Part shown: positions 57,922-64,000 of the stretch, piece by piece | How positions within the stretch are numbered: the stretch's first letter is position 1 | Layout: every line of letters starts with the position of its first letter | Assembly: GCF_000208745.1 (NCBI RefSeq) | Contig: NC_030851.1 | Location: forward strand, 21,083,511-21,147,510 | Length of the DNA: 64,000 bases | Direction: 5' to 3' | Origin: Theobroma cacao | Taxonomy: Eukaryota; Streptophyta; Magnoliopsida; Malvales; Malvaceae | The notes under the pieces: generated by a model | The model's input: only the letters and a program-made list of their open reading frames with translations | Database searches by the model: none | What the model was told of the DNA's origin: nothing | Program-made: the position numbers and the translations under genes

Positions 57922-57930
57922 TATAAAAAT
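57922..57930 (+). promoter_or_regulatory. TATA box of LTR C
   Basis: TATAAAAAT is aligned with the TATA boxes of A, B and D. Confidence 0.6.
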
Positions 57931-58794
57931 CTAAAGCTCTAGCAATTTCCAGCAGCTTCCAGCCATTTCTTCTTCCTTTCCCCTCTAACGATTCTTCATC
58001 TCCATGGGAGCCTCCCTTAAAGCTTCTATAACTTTTTCTCTTTAGCTTCAATTTCATGCTTTTGAGCACTTTTTCATAGAACCTTTTGTGCTTTTTTACT
58101 CTCTCACCTTAAAACCCTTAAAAAGTCTTACTTCCATCTTCCTTTCACTAGTTGGACATGTAAAGAGAGAGAGTGATTTCCCTTGCTAGCTTGAAAAATT
58201 TTGAAAGAGAATTCAACTACAAAGACCATCAAGGTGAGTATAAGTTAGGGTTAAATTTCTTTAGTTGTTGATAATGGCTAACAATGGGGTTTGTGAGTGT
58301 TTTATCACTGAGGTCGTTTATTCACTCTTAGGGTGACTAGAGTACTGTGAATAACTAGCCATTTAATAGCAATTGGAAGCTAGTTAGGAATAACTAATGG
58401 AACTTGATTAGGAAAGAGCTTTTGGATTATATTAATGCCAATTTGGGTTGGTTGTGATGTTGTGTGTGTATAGGTTCCAACAAGGCCTCACATGTCCATT
58501 TGGAGTATTAGTTGAGGTTAGAGTCAAGCAAAAGAATCAATAAGACCGGTAAGTGAACTTGCATTTCAAAATTTGCTTTGGGAGATGTAAATGTATTTGG
58601 GTGAAACATTTGAATGATTTTATCCAACCTTTGTTTAAAAATGTGTGCCGAGGAACAAGCCCTTGATAAAATGCTTTGATGTTGTGAAAATGTGAAATGT
58701 GTAAAAGGATGAATCCATGTGCTCCTATAATATGTTGGTATGTATGTATATGAATATACATTGTGCATTGATGAATAATGTTGTGTGAGGATGT

Positions 58795-58862
58795 TGAAGT
58801 GTGCGAGTAGGGAGTGCACACATGATGATGTTGAAGTGTGCGAGTAGGGAGTGCACACATGA
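58795..58862 (+). repeat. ~37 bp minisatellite in LTR C (2 copies)
   Basis: GTGTGCGAGTAGGGAGTGCA followed by CACATGATGATGTTGAA appears twice. GTGTGC and GCACAC at the unit ends can pair. Confidence 0.8.
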
Positions 58863-59026
58863 TAATGAATGCATATGTATATATATATGTGTGTGTTATA
58901 GAAAGTTATGAAAATATTTGTGATTATGTTGCAAGTTGGCATTGTTAATTGCTCTCAAATTGCTTTTCATTTCAACAAGAAAATGGCTTTTGATGTAACA
59001 AGACCCATTTCAATTAAAATGCTCGG

Positions 59027-59350
59027 TTTCTCTCTGCAGCGAGATTCATTTTTGCTGCAGTGAGAAACTCTCCGGTTTTGGGGGTTACACTAGCCTGGTT
59101 TTCGCTGCAACGAGAATAAATCTTGTTGCAGCGAGAAACTCTCAGGTTCTGGTGCAGTGCTTTCACTTCGATGAAGATTTTGACCATCTTTCTGTCCGAA
59201 CTGGGAAAAGTGGTAAACATAAAAGTTGTATCCCTACCTCTTAGCTTTCGAATGGTCCAAAATCAGGTCAATTAGACCTCTTTAGTGGGAGATATGATAG
59301 AAAAACTGAAACATATGCAAACTAAGACTGTTTCTCACTGCAGCGAGAAA
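59027..59350 (+). repeat. CTCGCTGCAGCGAG palindrome array in LTR C
   Basis: TCTCTGCAGCGAGATTC, TTTGCTGCAGTGAGAAACTC, TTCGCTGCAACGAGAA, CTTGTTGCAGCGAGAAACTC and later CTCACTGCAGCGAGAAAC form the array at equal LTR position to A and B. Confidence 0.82.
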
Positions 59351-60043
59351 CTTGCTGCCATGCTTGCTACCTTGCTTGATTTTGACCTATTTTTCACCCA
59401 TTTAACTTCATGGATTGATCATGGGTTTTTTCAACACTATTAGGTTATTGATCAAAGTTTGAAATGAGGGGTTTTTAATAAGAAATTAAATCAATTGCAT
59501 TGTTTTTGAAACAAGTGCATCATGATTTACAAATTCCTTCTATCGATTGCTTGTTCCTTCTTATGTTCACTCACTGAGTTTTATACTCACGGTTTTAAAC
59601 TTCATGTTTTCAGATTCAGAGGCAGGTGGGACCTAGATTGAGTGTCCACATATGCTCGTCCTCTTGGTAGGTACTATGGCATCTTAATAGCTGTACCTTC
59701 ACCTAGAGTCACTCCATTGACGGTCAAGAGTCTGTTATCTGTGAATGAGTTTATGCAATGTAATCCGCTAAGATCCATGTTATAAGTCAAATATGTATAT
59801 TTGATTACTGATGCCACTATGAGTTGGCAAACGGGTGACATTATTTTGACATAATAAAATGGTGAGTATTGGGTCACTATAAAATGTTACTGAAATATTT
59901 TTAGTTGAGAATTACAATATGTGGTTTTAGAAATGATGGTTGGGATTAATGATCGAGATTGCTTAAATAGGCTTGCTTGGGCTTAGTGGGCTATGCCCAT
60001 TGGGCCCATGCGTCGATCATAGCCTGGAATTTGGGTTGTGACA

Positions 60044-61395
60044 AATCCTTTCTAAGGATATTTATCAAGTTTAACCATCATTTCCACAACAATAACCTAG
60101 CATATGGCAGCAACTATAAATTTACTTCCATCAAACATTTTCTAAGTCTACATGTACTACCATTCTTATTTACATGTTGCCACCAAGCATAACATCAATA
60201 TTCATTCATACGCACCAACATCCATAACCTTTTAAGCCTTTCCTAACAACACATATCCACACAATCCATTTTTTTTGAAGCTTCCAATTAATATAATTGC
60301 TTTCCAACCATACCCATGACATCACTATAACACTACATATTGCACACAATCATTCTCACAATATTAAACTAAGCATAGACTTCAAATTGTAGCATTAAGC
60401 TTACCACTTGGTTTTAGCTTGGATTTCACCTAACAAAATTCACAATTTCCTCACACCCATGGCCACTATAGCTGTCACAAAAATACTTACACAATTATCA
60501 ACTCATTTCCAAAAATTTCTCAAGCTAAAAATCAAAATCCTTACCTTATGTCTCTTGAATCTTGAAACCCACTTGATATTCCTTTAATTGCTCTTGAATC
60601 ACTCATACCCAAGCCTTTCACTTTCCTCTCCTTTCTTTCTTTGGCCGATTCTCTCTATTTTTCGTTTCAAATGCATGGTGGCAAGGTGAAAATGGCATGG
60701 AAGTTTGAAAATGGCATGGGAGCTTGAAGGAGAAAATGAAAATATCTTGTGTGTGGAGATAAGAACTGACCGTGAGATAAGAATGAAGAGTCAAAGCTTT
60801 GACCAAACTAATGGCAAAATTACCATTTTGCCCTCCAAGGTTTTTTCCCTTTTTAATTATATCCTCCCACAATCTTTTAATTCTAATTTCTTTCCATTTT
60901 TCTTCCTTAGCAGTTGTATCAATAAAATATTAAGTTTATGCTTCAACGCGGTATCACCGTAATATTTAAATATTTACTTACCCCGCGCTAGATTTATTTA
61001 ATAAAGACACGTGGGCCCTATTAACGTCATTTTTCTTCAAAATTTCCTTATTCTTCTTCTCTCCCACTTAGATTGACCATATACTCATTCTTCATGAAAC
61101 ATTTCGACATTGAATAAAATATTAATATTTTAATATTATTTTATTCCAAAATTTTCACTTATCTCCTTGGCACTCAAAATGTCTTATTATGCCCCAATTC
61201 ACTTCTGAATCACTTTTTACATCGTTAATTCATCCTCGATAAAAATATTCTTACTTAATTACTATTTCTTCGTGTGTGGAATATTTTGTTCCAAACTATG
61301 CCTTTCACTTTTTGTCGCTTTTAAACACTATAATTAACCTCAATTGGCATCCGATAAGCCTTATTAGCCAATGTATCCAAGTACGGGGTGTTACA
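60044..61395 (-). mobile_element. Gypsy-like LTR fragment G
   Basis: On the minus strand it starts TGTAACACCCCGTACTTGG at 61395. It contains a GGCAAAATTACCATTTTGCC palindrome (60813-60833) and leader-like AT/C-rich DNA. It is about 1.35 kb and bounded at the low end by LTR C. No coding frame is present. Confidence 0.5.
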
Positions 61396-62106
61396 AGTAA
61401 GCAAAGACGGTGGTATTAGTCCCGCTTGTGATTCTCGCCTATAGTGCTTTGATGCCACTCACCTGAGAATACTCTAAGTGATGCCATCTATTGGGAGATT
61501 ACTTTAGACGATGACTTTGATTCTCTGCCCACTGCTTTGGCAAGCTTGTGATTTGTGTTTTATTTCTAGCAACTTTGTTCTGAGCATGATTTGACTCTAC
61601 TTGGTGGCCACTGTGCATAATTTATTGATGTCCAGGGGAGGACCACTCTATGATTGTGATTTGATTTGTGTGCATGACATGAAATAGCCTCGGATAGGCC
61701 TAGATAAATTTGATCTGAATCTAATATGATACTCCAATGATACGGTGTGCCGTGGAGGGTAACTTTGAGTGGCTGTGAGGACAAGCCTACTGATATGTAT
61801 GATATTTATGGAGAGTCCTTAGAGATGATGAGTTCCCTTGACATTGGAGATATTTGCTAAAATGTTTGGTTGCACTAGTAGTGCCTTAAATAATTATTTG
61901 TATATATATGTGTGTATTATTTGTCTGCATCTCTTACTAAGTATTAGATGATTCACCCATTTGTTGTACCATTTGTAGATAAATAGGCCATAAAATTATG
62001 TGGCAAGTGTTGTCCAGTGATTGACTAATTTTAACATCCGATAGGTCTCCACTTGACATGTCCACTTTACTGCGATTGTTGTGAGCTTTTTCTCTATGTC
62101 TGGTTT
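61396..62106 (+). mobile_element. K-family LTR fragment
   Basis: It is homologous, inverted, to about 16170-16900; for example AGTATTAGATGA.TCACCCAT and TAGATAAATAGGC are shared, as is the repeated GTGATT-type pattern. It is cut by G on the left and LTR H on the right. Confidence 0.6.
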
Positions 62107-64000
62107 TGTCAAGCCTAGCTCTACAATATGTTTATTATGCCATTCCTACATAAGAATGCATGTTTGCTTACTTGGGTACCTAGGAAATCGTTAAAGGACG
62201 GTATTGTACCAAATGGTACAATTAAGTTGAATTAGGCCTCAAACTAGTCCAAATAGAGATTTTAAGATGAAATTGAGAATTTTAAAACCCCAGAATGACT
62301 TAAAATGGTGATTCGAAGTTCGAGGACCGATTTGGAGTCAAATTTAAAATTTCATGACCTAGGGGCAAAATGGTCATTTTGCCACCCGAGGTTAAAATTG
62401 GAATGTTGGAAGAAGTTTTTGATCAAGATTGACTATTTAGAACATAATTTGAGTTTGAGAAGTGAAAAATTAATTCTTGCATTTTTTTGAGCATAAGGGC
62501 AAAATAGTCATTTTGCCACCCTAGGGGCAAGATTGTAATTTTACACCACCCAACACTTGTCCAGCACATGAATTTCACCCATTATTATCATGGATAAATG
62601 AAGGATTTTATGTGGTGGAGAAAGAAAGCTTAATAGATAAGAATTTAAAAATGGACTAATGGTACGGTGACAAGTGTCAAGCTTTTAATTCTTTATTATT
62701 TTCCTTATAAATTAGCACAAAACCAGCCCATTTCTCTTCATTTTGGTTGGCCTCACCAAGGAGAAGCAAGAAAAAGGAAGAACAAAACCCTAGGTGGAGA
62801 AATTCAAGAGGAATTCACCAAATTTCAAGGAATCAAGCCATCAAAGGTGAAATTTCTTGACTCTAGCTTGTGATCTATCTTTCCTATGCATTCTTTTGCA
62901 TTTTTCATGGTTGAGAATCAAGTTTGCATGAGGATACCCTTGTTGGCCGGACATGGGGGGAGGAGTTTTGATGCTTGATTTGGTTAGATTTTGAGATATT
63001 TTAGTGTTTTTAGTTAGTTAGTGATGTGTAGCATGAAAATCAAACAAGAAAAATTCATTTTCTCCCATCACCCATCATAGGCCGAATCTTCCTTGTAGAG
63101 TGTTGATGGTGGATTGGATTTTATTTCAAGTGAATTGGTTAAAAAATGATGAATTATGGTGAGAAAATCAAGTAGAAAAAATCATAGTGTTGATGCACTC
63201 ACCATGGCCGAAATTCTCAAGAAGAAATGTGAGGATGGTTTTGCTAAATTTTATGTTATTTGACTTGTGTTTGGTGATTTGAAGTATTGGGAGAGAAATG
63301 GAATTATTTGGATTTGAAGTGGACGTATTGGCCAATTAGTCGGGTGATAGATCGAGTTAGGCCAACATCGCATGTAGACGATAATCCGAACAATTCATGT
63401 TCCATATCATGCATTCATATAGAGTTTAGATTAGTTTTATAATGGTTTAGCATCAATGTGGTAAATTGCTTGATTTTGCATTATGTTTAGGTGGTGAATC
63501 CTTCGAAAAAGGGCAAAGAAATTACACCTGAGGATCAATAGTCGGAGTACTCAAAAATTCAAACTCTTGATACAGTGAGTAACCTTATCATCATCTTGAT
63601 TATCTGAAGTGAATTTTAATTCGTTTTTGTGATTTTATGGAAAATGAGCTTAAATGGTAAATCTTTATGTTTTAAAAGCAAAATGTTATTAAATGATATG
63701 ATTTTATAAGATAGTCTTGAAATTGAATGATGGTTTTGAAAAATGGAGTAATTGGAGACTAATTGCTGTGTTGTAAATTATGGTTTGAATTGAATGGCTT
63801 ATGATAATGTGGGCATGAGTGGCTGGATTTGGTAAATGTGCTAAAAATGTATGAACTGTTGATTTGCCTTGAGAGGCTATAAAATAAAATAATTGCCATG
63901 TCTTGCTGTTGAATTTTATTGAATTGGTGGGTTATAAATTAGTCACTGCAGTGGACAGGTTCTGTGGACCAGTCTATTAGAGGGGCATGGTAACGTTATT
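62107..64000 (+). mobile_element. Gypsy LTR H (family 1), running off the window
   Basis: From TGTCAAGCCTAGCTC it follows LTR J (2022 onward) closely without the N gap: CTACAATATGTTTATTATGC is shared, and later the palindromes near 62363 and 62497, the splice-donor-like AAAGGTGAAA (62847) and the start of the conserved core at about 63940. No polypurine tract precedes it, so it is a 5' or solo LTR; the 3' end is beyond 64000. Confidence 0.85.

Larger units (their letters stand above)
57527..60043 (+). mobile_element. Solo LTR C (gypsy family 2)
   Basis: It starts TGTGAAATCTCGAGC and ends GGGTTGTGACA, flanked by AAACC (57522-57526) and AATCC (60044-60048), a probable mutated target duplication. 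It shares with A: palindrome at 57733-57752, TATA at 57922, donor/acceptor-like signals (58234, 58473, 58549, 59613), minisatellite at 58795, and CTGCAG palindromes at 59027-59140 and 59330-59350. Length is 2517 bases. Confidence 0.82.

Overview
This is a plant nuclear window, most likely a eudicot, and no intact host protein-coding gene can be supported in it. The evidence is nested Ty3/gypsy and Ty1/copia LTR retrotransposons with initiator-Met tRNA primer sites, a LINE remnant, and four hairpins of the plant MIR482/2118 type. LTR style alone does not let me name the species.

Layout. Positions 1-5024 hold the 3' part of a gypsy element J (internal region, polypurine tract, 3.0 kb LTR). It sits in a copia 3' region (5025-15435) whose own 3' LTR is split by a complete non-autonomous element at 7339-15010. 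That element has two 2.7-2.9 kb LTRs, a CACAC target duplication, a primer site, a polypurine tract and one 453-residue gag ORF, with no pol: a TR-GAG type element. Positions 15436-23974 are a gypsy gag stub plus a probable LTR (K), itself hit by solo LTR D (17190-19950, TCCTC duplication) and a 5'-truncated LINE (21031-23445). Positions 23975-26848 are non-TE sequence with two MIR482-like hairpins. Positions 26849-35690 are two copies of one copia 3' end; one is split by gypsy solo LTR N, the other by a copia solo LTR with perfect CTACA duplications. Positions 35691-41645 are AT-rich non-TE sequence with two more MIR482-like hairpins and a foldback MITE. From 41646 to the end is a second LTR graveyard: solo LTRs A, B, C and E, a decayed copia gag-protease element (47650-50863), LTR fragments O, F, G and a K-family piece, and LTR H running off the window.

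Two things stand out. First, the two hairpin pairs, one at 25.4-25.7 kb and one at 39.1-39.5 kb, have the arm pattern of miR482/miR2118 precursors, a family known to target the P-loop of NBS-LRR resistance-gene mRNAs. Retrotransposon insertions lie between the pairs. Second, several unrelated LTR families each carry a spaced array of a family-specific short palindrome (centred on CTCGCTGCAGCGAG, TTAGTCGACTAA, AGAATCGATTCT or ATCTATCGATA). A further palindrome, GGCAAAATGGTCATTTTGCC, recurs in several families. Repeated inverted-repeat motifs in U3/leader regions therefore look like a convergent feature.

The assembly has two N gaps (2845-3520 and 29775-30110) and three single-N joins (17491, 45139, 54937). 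Two of these joins have near-duplicate sequence on both sides, probably unmerged contig ends.
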